This document shows, piece after piece, positions 1 to 5,713 of a stretch of 5,831 nt of DNA. The notes beneath the pieces are model-generated. The model was given only the letters and a program-made list of their open reading frames with translations, was not told the origin of the DNA and did not search any database. The position numbers and the translations under genes are program-made. Position 1 is the stretch's first letter. The number at the start of each line of letters is the position of its first letter. The DNA is from Chloroflexota bacterium (GTDB lineage Bacteria > Chloroflexota > Anaerolineae > 4572-78). Location: positions 1 to 5,831 of the forward strand of contig JAJRUC010000511.1 in assembly GCA_024278015.1 (NCBI GenBank), read 5' to 3'.

Positions 1-202
1 AGCCGTCGTTCCGGGGGCCGGCTATCACATGGACAGCCGGAAACTCCTGCCGCACCATAGCAACGCTGTTATCCGCCGAGGCGTTATCGACCACGCAAAC
101 ATCGATGGTGTACGGCCCTTCGCCGGCCTGCACAGAAGCCAGACAGCGTTTCAGCAAGTTGCTGGTATTATAATTAACAATAACAATGGCTAAATCTTTC
201 AT
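1..202 (-). CDS. Family 2 glycosyltransferase, N-terminal part (truncated by window edge)
   Basis: Translating the minus strand from the ATG at 202-200 gives 67 residues beginning MKDLAIVIVNYNTSNLLKRC and running off the left edge. The opening strand IVIVNYN (residues 6-12), the helix with LLKRCLASV (16-24) and the acidic strand VCVVDNAS (35-42) are the standard start of a GT-A fold family 2 glycosyltransferase; D39 would help bind the nucleotide of the sugar donor. The last visible residues (GPRNDG) match the usual N-x-G-F region that follows. Such enzymes usually act at the cytoplasmic face of the membrane on polysaccharide, lipid-linked sugar or cell-wall glycan. The acceptor and the rest of the catalytic site (DxD, base) lie outside the window, so the substrate cannot be named. 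It starts 51 bp after the GNAT gene on the same strand and could be co-transcribed with it. Its Shine-Dalgarno sequence is weak. Confidence 0.88.
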   Translation of the reverse strand, partial: MKDLAIVIVNYNTSNLLKRCLASVQAGEGPYTIDVCVVDNASADNSVAMVRQEFPAVHVIAGPRNDG

Positions 203-253
203 GGTTGCTGCTTCGACGATATTCTGTCACCAAAAATCAATAATAACGGTAAG

Positions 254-1267
254 TTACAGGGTCAATTTCATCCAGCACAATGTATGCCTGATTTTAAAGC
301 CTTCTGCCAGCAATGTTTCCGTAGCGGCCTGATGTTCTTCGGCCTGCCGGCATTTGACGGGGCGGGCCGGGTAATGGGCCAGATAATTTATGGCGTACCG
401 GATTAAGGGCTGCTCCAGTTTTCCCCACCAGGCCGGATGAACCATAAAACGCACTTTATGGTCGGCGCGCCACGTCCCCGGCTCTATCGAAAGGGTTGCC
501 GCAAATGTCCCGGCTTGCGACTCAACGACAAGGTGTTTTTGCCGCCCGAATCCGGCCAGGGTTCGCCAAAAATTGGCAAGATGCACCTCGCCCCCGCTTA
601 ACCGAAACGCGCTTCGGCGCAACGGGCGTTCTTTTTGGTGGGCCGGCAAGACGGTACTTCCGGCTAATTTGTAGGCGCTTTGGGCATCGGCCCAATCCAG
701 ATGATGGTCTCTGAGCGTCACCCCCGGCGGAAAGGGCGCAACGGGTTTCCGGTCGGCCCTTTTTTGGTAAAAAAAGGTCGTGGCCGAAATGTATCGAAAA
801 CCCACTGCCTCATACAGATGAATCGCCGGGTCATTTCCTTTCCGAACCTGCAACGACACGGACGCGCCGCGCATCTCCTTCACATACTCCAGAGCGGCCG
901 CCATTAATTGATGGGCTATTCCCTGCCGGCGATGGGTTTTTGCCACGGCCACGTTGCTGATAAACCACTGTCCGGAACCGGATGCGTTGCGGCTAACCGT
1001 GGTATTGCCCACAATACAGCCGTTGTCCAGCCACACAAATCCATTCAAATTTGTGTTGACGTCCGGACTCAAATAATCGAGCCAACCCAGCAAAAACCCC
1101 CAGCGGCCCATCCAGCGCATCTCTCGTAACGCGCTGCGGCCGGAGCGGTCCAGTTCATCGGCAAAGGCTTCTTCAATCAACGCCGCCACATCGCCCAAAT
1201 CCCGGCTGGGCTTCAGGGGCCGAAGCCCGTTATCGCCTGTTCTTTTGCTCCATATTGTTATAGCCAT
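254..1267 (-). CDS. Tandem-GNAT N-acetyltransferase, C-terminal half degenerate
   Basis: This 337-residue protein has an N-terminal GNAT domain (about residues 14-168) and a second, divergent GNAT-like half (about 182-337). The first domain carries a clear motif A, ISNVAVAKTHRRQGIA (103-118), with the RRQGIA loop that binds the acetyl-CoA pyrophosphate, and a motif B, GNDPAIHLYEAVGF (144-157). It should therefore bind acetyl-CoA and transfer the acetyl group to an amine; the substrate cannot be read from the sequence. In the second half the matching loop is VHPAWWGKLEQPLI (276-289), which lacks the R/Q-x-x-G-x-G/A pattern, although the fold ends as usual with AEGFKIRHTLCWMKL. This half is probably structural or substrate-binding. 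Upstream of the ATG at 1267 there is a GGGGGG run with a 7-nt spacer, an imperfect Shine-Dalgarno sequence. The gene diverges from the lipoprotein gene and is followed by the glycosyltransferase. Confidence 0.88.
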   Translation of the reverse strand: MAITIWSKRTGDNGLRPLKPSRDLGDVAALIEEAFADELDRSGRSALREMRWMGRWGFLLGWLDYLSPDVNTNLNGFVWLDNGCIVGNTTVSRNASGSGQWFISNVAVAKTHRRQGIAHQLMAAALEYVKEMRGASVSLQVRKGNDPAIHLYEAVGFRYISATTFFYQKRADRKPVAPFPPGVTLRDHHLDWADAQSAYKLAGSTVLPAHQKERPLRRSAFRLSGGEVHLANFWRTLAGFGRQKHLVVESQAGTFAATLSIEPGTWRADHKVRFMVHPAWWGKLEQPLIRYAINYLAHYPARPVKCRQAEEHQAATETLLAEGFKIRHTLCWMKLTL

Positions 1268-1361
1268 AATTCAGCCCCCCAGGTTCGCCCCGATTTTCTG
1301 AAATCGCAAATACCTCCGTCCGCATTGCTTTTATGGCTAAATTGATTACACTTTGCCATGT
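1268..1361. promoter_or_regulatory. Divergent intergenic region between the GNAT and lipoprotein genes
   Basis: These 94 bp must hold the start signals for both outward-facing genes unless transcription enters from elsewhere. On the plus strand a weak pair, TTGCTT (1325-1330) and TACACT (1347-1352) with a 16-bp spacer, matches the sigma-70 consensus at 3 and 4 of 6 positions. It would start RNA at about 1358-1360, almost on the lipoprotein ATG. On the minus strand only weak candidates are visible. A perfect dyad at 1291-1306 is listed separately. Function is inferred from gene orientation more than from strong motifs. Confidence 0.4.
1291..1306. repeat. Perfect 6-bp inverted repeat (possible operator or hairpin)
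   Basis: CGATTT (1291-1296) and AAATCG (1301-1306) form an exact inverted repeat around a 4-bp centre (TCTG). It sits just upstream of the GNAT gene's start region, in the short divergent spacer. As DNA it could be a dimeric regulator site; as RNA on the minus strand it would give a small hairpin in the GNAT leader. There is no T-tract, so it is not a terminator. A 6-bp dyad can occur by chance. Confidence 0.35.
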
Positions 1362-2300
1362 ATGAAATACTTTCTGCTGAGCTGGCTCATCATTATGTTA
1401 AACGGATGTGGGGGGCCGGCCGCCCGTCAACCGGCGCCGGACCTGCCGCCCCCCCCCGAAAAGATTCTTTATTTTCCGCAAACGGGCCACAGCGTGCAGC
1501 CCCCCTTTGTCGATTATTTTGAGCGCCGTAACGAATTGGCGTTGCTGGGCTATCCCATCACCGAAGCCATTGAGCATGACGGTTGGCGGGTGCAGTTTTT
1601 CCAAAACGGCCGGCTGGAGCTTCACCCCGAAAATGAACCGGCTTACCGGGTGACGGTCGGCTGGGTGGGCCAACTGCTGCACAAAACCCAACCGCCGCAC
1701 CGGCCGCAATCTGCCGGAACCTGGTTTGCAAAAAGCGGCCACACTGTTCAGGCTGATTTTCTGACCTTTTTTGAAGCGAACAACGGTACGGTTCAATTTG
1801 GCCTGCCCCTGAGCGAGCCTTTTTTGTGCGCCGGCCTGATTTGTCAGGATTTTCAGAGCGCCCGCATGATATGGAATCCGGCGTTGCCGCCGGGCCGGCG
1901 CGTTTACCTGGCCCCGCTGGGCGAAGATTATTTTCTGGAAAGCGGCCTTTCGCTTGCCCACCTTTCTCCAATTGAACCGCCGCCGGGCGCAGAGCTGTAT
2001 TCAGGTGCGGCCCGGCCAATGCCCGCCGGGGCGAAGGTGGCGCTGAACATAGAACAGACGGCCAATCCGCAAGTGGTCAGAGTCTCGATTACGGTTACGC
2101 AAAACGGCGAGCCGCTAAAACAACAGGCCCCCCGGTTAAGCCGGCGCGCAGAGAAAAAAGAGTTTCCACCCACAACCGGCGCCGGGCAAACGCATATACT
2201 GGTCATTCTTCCGCAGCCGGCAGACGTTACCTTTATTGTGCTTCATCCCCAAACAGACAAGGTTTTGGCCGCGCAGCGTTACGTCATCGTTTCCCCTTAA
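1362..2300 (+). CDS. Lipoprotein with two YFP-TGH-type repeats
   Basis: From the ATG at 1362 this gives 312 residues. A short signal sequence, MKYFLLSWLIIMLNGC, ends in a lipobox LNGC with the lipidated cysteine at 16; N at the -2 position is less usual. A proline-rich linker follows (about 23-33). Two tandem repeats come next. Copy 1 (about 37-105) starts YFPQTGHSVQPPFVDYFE and contains LLGYPITEAI and VQFFQNGRLELHPE. Copy 2 (about 121-191) starts WFAKSGHTVQADFLTFFE and contains QFGLPLSEPF and CQDFQSARMIWNP. This pattern is common in exported Chloroflexota proteins, often as a wall- or surface-associated module, and resembles LGFP-type repeats. The rest (about 225-312) looks like a beta-sandwich. 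No catalytic motif is visible. A TTG nine bases upstream (1353) is in frame, but the ATG leaves the better signal peptide. No clear Shine-Dalgarno sequence is seen, so translation may be leaderless or nearly so. Confidence 0.85.
   Translation: MKYFLLSWLIIMLNGCGGPAARQPAPDLPPPPEKILYFPQTGHSVQPPFVDYFERRNELALLGYPITEAIEHDGWRVQFFQNGRLELHPENEPAYRVTVGWVGQLLHKTQPPHRPQSAGTWFAKSGHTVQADFLTFFEANNGTVQFGLPLSEPFLCAGLICQDFQSARMIWNPALPPGRRVYLAPLGEDYFLESGLSLAHLSPIEPPPGAELYSGAARPMPAGAKVALNIEQTANPQVVRVSITVTQNGEPLKQQAPRLSRRAEKKEFPPTTGAGQTHILVILPQPADVTFIVLHPQTDKVLAAQRYVIVSP
1449..1457 (+). repeat. Nine-C homopolymer inside the lipoprotein gene
   Basis: Nine consecutive C residues encode three prolines in the linker between the lipidated cysteine and the first repeat. 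Loss of one C would shift reading into a frame that stops at 1651-1653. Gain of one C would lead to a stop at 1520-1522. Either change would leave a short lipidated stub, so the tract could act as a slippage on/off switch; it is also a place where sequencing errors occur. Confidence 0.75.
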
Positions 2301-2340
2301 AAAACAACGGCCTTTTGATGGCGCGTGTGAAACCGGCCGT
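2295..2340 (-). terminator. Intrinsic terminator for the cdsA/abc-f/coaE/membrane-protein operon
   Basis: Read on the minus strand, ACGGCC (2340-2335) pairs exactly with GGCCGT (2312-2307). An inner TTT/AAA can extend the stem across a two-base bulge, and the loop is fairly long. The stem is followed by TG and six T residues (2304-2299). It lies 35 bp beyond the stop codon of the 72-residue membrane protein, the right place to end that operon. The T-tract overlaps the stop codon of the convergent lipoprotein gene. On the plus strand the same hairpin has no T-tract, so it should act mainly in one direction. Confidence 0.55.
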
Positions 2341-2374
2341 GGTCAGAAAAACTGCTGTCGATTGCTGTTTGGGG

Positions 2375-2593
2375 TTAAGCGTCGCTGTCTTCGATATCAT
2401 CGTCTCCCCAGCCGATAATCCACACGCAGGCCCCGGCCAGCAAAATTGTGGTAATAATCAGGGCCGCCCACTGTTGCGGATTAAAGCCCACATCCTTCGC
2501 CGACCAAATTAAAATTGCCACCATACCAACAGCCAGCGCCCCCCAGGCTGTTAATTGGGGATGCCCGGCCGTTATTTTTTTTAATTGTTCCAT
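2375..2593 (-). CDS. Small two-helix membrane protein, unknown function
   Basis: The 72-residue product starts MEQLKKITAGHPQ, has two hydrophobic segments (about 15-31, with LTAWGALAVGMVAILIW, and about 43-62, with AALIITTILLAGACVWIIGW), and ends in an acidic tail, DDDIEDSDA. Basic residues at the N-terminus and the short loop suggest a hairpin with both ends in the cytoplasm. I do not recognise a family. The gene looks real: a strong AGGAG (2604-2600) sits 6 nt before the ATG, the composition is that of a membrane protein, and it follows coaE by 32 bp on the same strand with a terminator downstream. A run of eight A residues in the coding strand (codons for LKKI) lies near the start. Position suggests co-expression with coaE and the ABC-F gene, but no role can be read from this. 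Confidence 0.75.
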   Translation of the reverse strand: MEQLKKITAGHPQLTAWGALAVGMVAILIWSAKDVGFNPQQWAALIITTILLAGACVWIIGWGDDDIEDSDA

Positions 2594-2625
2594 CCTGAAC
2601 TCCTGCGCAAAATGCTCGCCGACAC

Positions 2626-3765
2626 TTATAATGGTATCATAACCCGACGTTCCAGTAACTGTTTGACCATCAATGTTGTGTTTTCAACCTTCCATTCATA
2701 CGCCGCTTCGCGCCATACTTTTATCAAATTATCCGGGTCTTTCACTTCATAGCCCCGGTTTTCCAAAAACTTTTTGGCGATGGGGCCGGTCTTGTTATGC
2801 AAAAAAACCAGCCCGGCTTCGCACGATAATTCTGCTACAGATTGTTCAACGTTATCCATCAACGCCTCTCCCACCGATGTCCACAAGTGGCTTCCCCTCA
2901 CAAACAGGTCGTCAATGCCGGCAATCAGGTTTTCGGTTTGCCAGCCGGCAAGGCCAACCAGCTCGCCGTTTTGAAAGGCAACCAGATACCCTTTTGAAAA
3001 AAGCGCCTCCATCATCTGGCCTTCGTCCATCTCCAAAACGCCCTGAGTCGCCTCTGAAATCAAGGCGGCCATCGCTTGCAGGTCATTTCGTTTGGCCCGT
3101 CGGACCGTAATGATGTCTTTTTCTTTGTCCTTTTCAGGTACAATCGTCTCTGCCTTGACCCTGGCCGCGTCTGGTGTCTGGATTTTGTTGAACTGTTTCT
3201 GGACAAAATTCCAGGTTTTGACCAGATTACCGCCATTATCAACCACCACATCGGCTTTGGCAATTTTACCCTGCGGCAAGGGCTGGGCCTGAATACGTTT
3301 AATCGCATCCTGGCTGCTCAATCTTCGACGGGTCATGAGCCGCACCATCTGAATATCTTCCGGGGCAGTCACCACCCACACCGCGTCGCAATGGTCGGCC
3401 AGGCCGCTTTCCAGCAATTTTATCGCTTCGATGACCACCACGTAAGCAGGCGCTTTTTCAATGGCTTTCAAAAGATGCTGCCTGACGGCGGGATGAATAA
3501 TTTTTTCCAGTTCAATCAAGGCTTCGGGCACGGCAAAGGCAATGTCGCTTAAGCGTTTGCGGTTAATGGTGACATCCCTGTTCAAGATGAACGAACCGAA
3601 TGTGTCAACAATGTCCTTGTAAACCGAAGTGCCCGGCCTTTGCAACATATGCACCACGCTATCCGCATCGACGGTGCTGGCGCCCAGTTCCTGCAGCATC
3701 CGGCGCACAATGCTTTTTCCGGTGGCAATATTACCCGTCAATCCAATGACATATTTTTGGCTCAT
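2626..3765 (-). CDS. coaE: Dephospho-CoA kinase fused to a C-terminal GNAT-like domain
   Basis: CoaE phosphorylates the 3'-hydroxyl of dephospho-CoA with ATP, the last step of coenzyme A synthesis, in the cytoplasm. Residues 1 to about 197 are the kinase: P-loop GLTGNIATGKS (8-18), VDAD (32-35), the HPAVR segment (91-95), IEAIKLLESG in place of the usual PLLFE region (112-121), the arginine-rich lid RLMTRRRLS (142-150) with RIQAQ (157-161), and ADVVVDNGGN (171-180). After a charged linker (about 198-217), residues 218 to about 345 resemble a GNAT fold, with a motif-B-like NKTGPIAKKFLENRGYEV (324-341). Its expected R/Q-x-x-G-x-G/A loop is replaced by GSHLWTSVGEALM. Total length is 379 residues against roughly 200 for simple CoaE. 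The start is the ATG at 3765, 1 nt after the ABC-F stop, with GGAGG (3779-3775) 9 nt upstream. A 47-codon upstream extension is possible but lies inside the ABC-F gene and looks non-native. Confidence 0.92.
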   Translation of the reverse strand: MSQKYVIGLTGNIATGKSIVRRMLQELGASTVDADSVVHMLQRPGTSVYKDIVDTFGSFILNRDVTINRKRLSDIAFAVPEALIELEKIIHPAVRQHLLKAIEKAPAYVVVIEAIKLLESGLADHCDAVWVVTAPEDIQMVRLMTRRRLSSQDAIKRIQAQPLPQGKIAKADVVVDNGGNLVKTWNFVQKQFNKIQTPDAARVKAETIVPEKDKEKDIITVRRAKRNDLQAMAALISEATQGVLEMDEGQMMEALFSKGYLVAFQNGELVGLAGWQTENLIAGIDDLFVRGSHLWTSVGEALMDNVEQSVAELSCEAGLVFLHNKTGPIAKKFLENRGYEVKDPDNLIKVWREAAYEWKVENTTLMVKQLLERRVMIPL

Positions 3766-3766
3766 C

Positions 3767-5653
3767 TTAAACGGCCTCCATAGACATCCACTCTTCAAAT
3801 AAATCGGCCAGCAGGGTTTCGGTTTGCTGGTACGCTGCCGCCAATTGTTGCAGCGCAGTGATATTTTGCTTTCGACCGGCGGCTTCCATCGCTTGCTCCA
3901 GCTCAACCAATCTGGCTTCGGCGCGGTGGATGCGCTCCTCCAGGTCTGCCGTCAACCGGGCATGTTTTTCCTGCTCGCGCTTTTGGGCTTTGGCCTGCAA
4001 ATGCTGAAGTTTGCCGTATTTCGCCGGTCTTTCAATTTCTGAATTTGTCGCTTGCGCCTCTTTATAAGCCAGGTAGCCGGCGTAATTGCCCTTCAGGGGC
4101 ACAATGGTTTTATCCTCGATAACCCACACATGCGTGGCCAGGGCGTTGACAAAATAGCGGTCGTGCGAAACCAGCAAAATTGTGCCGGAAAAGCCGGTCA
4201 GCACCGCCTCCAGAATTTCCTGCGACGGAATATCAAGGTGGTTCGTCGGCTCATCGAGTATCAGAAAGTTTGCGCCGGACAACGCAAAGCGGGCCAGGGC
4301 CAGCCGGCTGCGTTCTCCGCCGGAAAGTTCGGCCACGGTTTTGAAGACATCATCCCCGGAAAAGAGGAAGCGCCCCAAATGATTGCGGCCTTCTCCCTCT
4401 GTCATATTATGTTTGACCGACAGCAATTCGTCAAGCAGGGTATTCTGTGGATTTAAATCGGTGTGAATTTGGGCAAAATAGCCGATTTCCACCGCCGCGC
4501 CCAACCGCACCTGCCCGGCTTTGGCCGGAATTTCACGCAAAATCGTTTTCAGGAAAGTGGTTTTGCCGCTGCCGTTTGGCCCCAGCAAGGCCACGCACTC
4601 CCCCCGCCGAATTTCCATATCGGGCAAAGAGAGCAATACATCGCCGCCCGGATACCCCAGGGTCAGGCTGTGAGTCGCCAGTACCAAATCGCCGGAGCGC
4701 AAGTCTGTTGAAAGGGCGAGCTTCATGTTTTTGTGTTGCAGCCGGCGCTCAAGCAAATTATCGCGTCTCAGGCGTTCCAAACGTTTGCGCCGCCCCTGGG
4801 CTTCTTTGGTGCGCTGACCGGCCAAATTGCGCCGGATAAACTCTTCTTCTTTGGCGATAAATTCCTGCTGCCGGCGGTATTCCTTTTCCCGGCGGGCGAA
4901 GCGTTCCGCCCGTTGTTGCAGATAGTGGCTGTAGTTGCCGCGATAACGCTCCAGGCCGTTGAAGGACAGTTCAAACACGCGATTGGCAACTTTGTTCAGA
5001 AAATAGCGGTCATGAGAGACGATGACCACGGCCCCGCCCCACTGGGTCAGGTAAGATTCCAGCCATTCGATGGCTTGCAGGTCAAGGTGATTGGTCGGTT
5101 CATCCAAAAAAAGCAGGTCCGGCCTTTCCAAAAGCAGGCGGGCCAGGCGGGCGCGGGTTAATTGACCGCCGCTGAGCATGGTCAGGGGTTGGTCATAATT
5201 ATTCGGAGTAAAGCCCAGGCCCGTCAAAACCTGCTGCATGGTCAATTCATAGCGATAGCCGCCGGCCAGTTCAAAGGACTCTTGCAGATGGCCGTATTTT
5301 TCAAGTGCGTCCGGGTCATCCGCCAAGCCGGCTTCCATTTCCGCCAGTTCACGCGCCTGCTGCTTCAGGGCCTCAAACGCGCCGCCGGCCAGTTGCCACA
5401 ATGTTTGCAAGCCGGCGGGTTGGAAGGTGATTTCCTGTTTCAGAAAACCGGTTTTGATGTTCCGGGCGCGAAAAACCCGGCCGTGGTTGGGCGTTTCTTC
5501 ACCGGCCAACAGCCGCAGCAAGGTTGTTTTGCCGGCGCCGTTTGGGCCAACAACGGCGGCCCGTTCTCCATGATGAATGGAAATATTTACATTTTGAAAT
5601 ATATCAAAGGGGCCGTAACTCATGGCCAGGTTACTGCCCGCTACAATGGCCAT
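3767..5653 (-). CDS. ABC-F family ATPase (ribosome-associated, Uup/YfmR/YdiF-like)
   Basis: The 628-residue protein has two ABC ATPase domains and no membrane segments, the ABC-F layout. Domain 1 has Walker A GPNGAGKTT (36-44), signature LSGGQ (160-164), Walker B LLFLDEPTNHLD (180-191; catalytic E185) and H-loop H214. Domain 2 has GPNGSGKTT (358-366), LSGGE (443-447), LILDEPTNHLD (464-474; E468) and H497. The charged linker between them (about 240-318, rich in R, K and E) is the P-site tRNA interaction motif region. A C-terminal coiled coil (about 545-625) follows. ABC-F proteins bind the ribosomal E site and rescue or tune stalled translation; some members give antibiotic resistance, but nothing here points to that. 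The ATG at 5653 is preceded by an in-frame TTG (5656); AAGGA (5667-5663) is 9 nt from the ATG and 6 nt from the TTG, so either could be used. It sits between cdsA and coaE on the same strand. Confidence 0.94.
   Translation of the reverse strand: MAIVAGSNLAMSYGPFDIFQNVNISIHHGERAAVVGPNGAGKTTLLRLLAGEETPNHGRVFRARNIKTGFLKQEITFQPAGLQTLWQLAGGAFEALKQQARELAEMEAGLADDPDALEKYGHLQESFELAGGYRYELTMQQVLTGLGFTPNNYDQPLTMLSGGQLTRARLARLLLERPDLLFLDEPTNHLDLQAIEWLESYLTQWGGAVVIVSHDRYFLNKVANRVFELSFNGLERYRGNYSHYLQQRAERFARREKEYRRQQEFIAKEEEFIRRNLAGQRTKEAQGRRKRLERLRRDNLLERRLQHKNMKLALSTDLRSGDLVLATHSLTLGYPGGDVLLSLPDMEIRRGECVALLGPNGSGKTTFLKTILREIPAKAGQVRLGAAVEIGYFAQIHTDLNPQNTLLDELLSVKHNMTEGEGRNHLGRFLFSGDDVFKTVAELSGGERSRLALARFALSGANFLILDEPTNHLDIPSQEILEAVLTGFSGTILLVSHDRYFVNALATHVWVIEDKTIVPLKGNYAGYLAYKEAQATNSEIERPAKYGKLQHLQAKAQKREQEKHARLTADLEERIHRAEARLVELEQAMEAAGRKQNITALQQLAAAYQQTETLLADLFEEWMSMEAV
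3775..3779 (-). promoter_or_regulatory. Shine-Dalgarno GGAGG that fixes the coaE start
   Basis: GGAGG lies within the last codons of the ABC-F gene, 9 nt before the coaE ATG. The junction reads TAA-G-ATG, so terminating ribosomes can restart directly on coaE. This supports the ATG at 3765 over the in-frame start 141 nt upstream, which lies deep inside the ABC-F frame. Confidence 0.75.
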
Positions 5654-5684
5654 CAATAAAAATCCTTGTTCCCGAATTTGTTGG

Positions 5685-5713
5685 ATTATACCACAATCCA
5701 GGTGACGTAATAA
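5685..5713 (-). promoter_or_regulatory. Extended -10 promoter overlapping the cdsA stop codon
   Basis: On the minus strand TATAAT (5690-5685) is a perfect -10 hexamer preceded by TG plus one base (5693-5691), the extended -10 form. The best -35 candidate, TTATTA (5713-5708), lies 17 bp upstream and matches only 3 of 6, which extended -10 promoters tolerate. RNA would start near 5677, leaving a leader of about 24 nt with AAGGA before the ABC-F start. The cdsA stop codon TAA is part of the hexamer. If active it would let abc-f, coaE and the small membrane gene be expressed apart from cdsA. Confidence 0.5.

Noticed and set aside
1398..1961. 187-codon minus-strand open frame opposite the lipoprotein gene
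   Set aside because: The translation is basic and low in recognisable structure, and it mirrors the plus-strand gene, which has a signal peptide and clear repeats. It is a shadow of GC-rich coding sequence.
2575..2582. Run of eight T (A on the coding strand) at the start of the small membrane gene as a programmed slippage site
   Set aside because: The zero frame already gives a sensible two-helix protein, and no longer alternative frame is joined by a shift. It may cause occasional slippage but nothing shows it is programmed.
2627..2632. Perfect TATAAT on the plus strand near the coaE stop codon
   Set aside because: It comes from the last codon and stop of coaE (TTA TAA read on the other strand), the -35 region at 2604-2609 (TGCGCA) is poor, and no plus-strand gene follows.
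3076..3552. 158-codon plus-strand open frame opposite coaE
   Set aside because: It overlaps the conserved kinase motifs of CoaE on the other strand and has no recognisable domain of its own.
3766..3906. A 47-codon N-terminal extension of CoaE starting at 3906
   Set aside because: It lies entirely inside the ABC-F coding sequence in another frame and is rich in W, K, R and P, unlike a CoaE N-terminus. The ATG at 3765 gives the expected start a few residues before the P-loop and has GGAGG upstream.
5160..5166. Possible antibiotic-resistance role for the ABC-F protein
   Set aside because: Length, linker and C-terminal coiled coil fit the housekeeping Uup/YfmR/YdiF type; there is no upstream attenuator leader or resistance-gene context.
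5162..5659. 165-codon plus-strand open frame opposite the ABC-F gene
   Set aside because: It lies over the well-conserved first ATPase domain; the translation shows no family features, so it is an antisense shadow.
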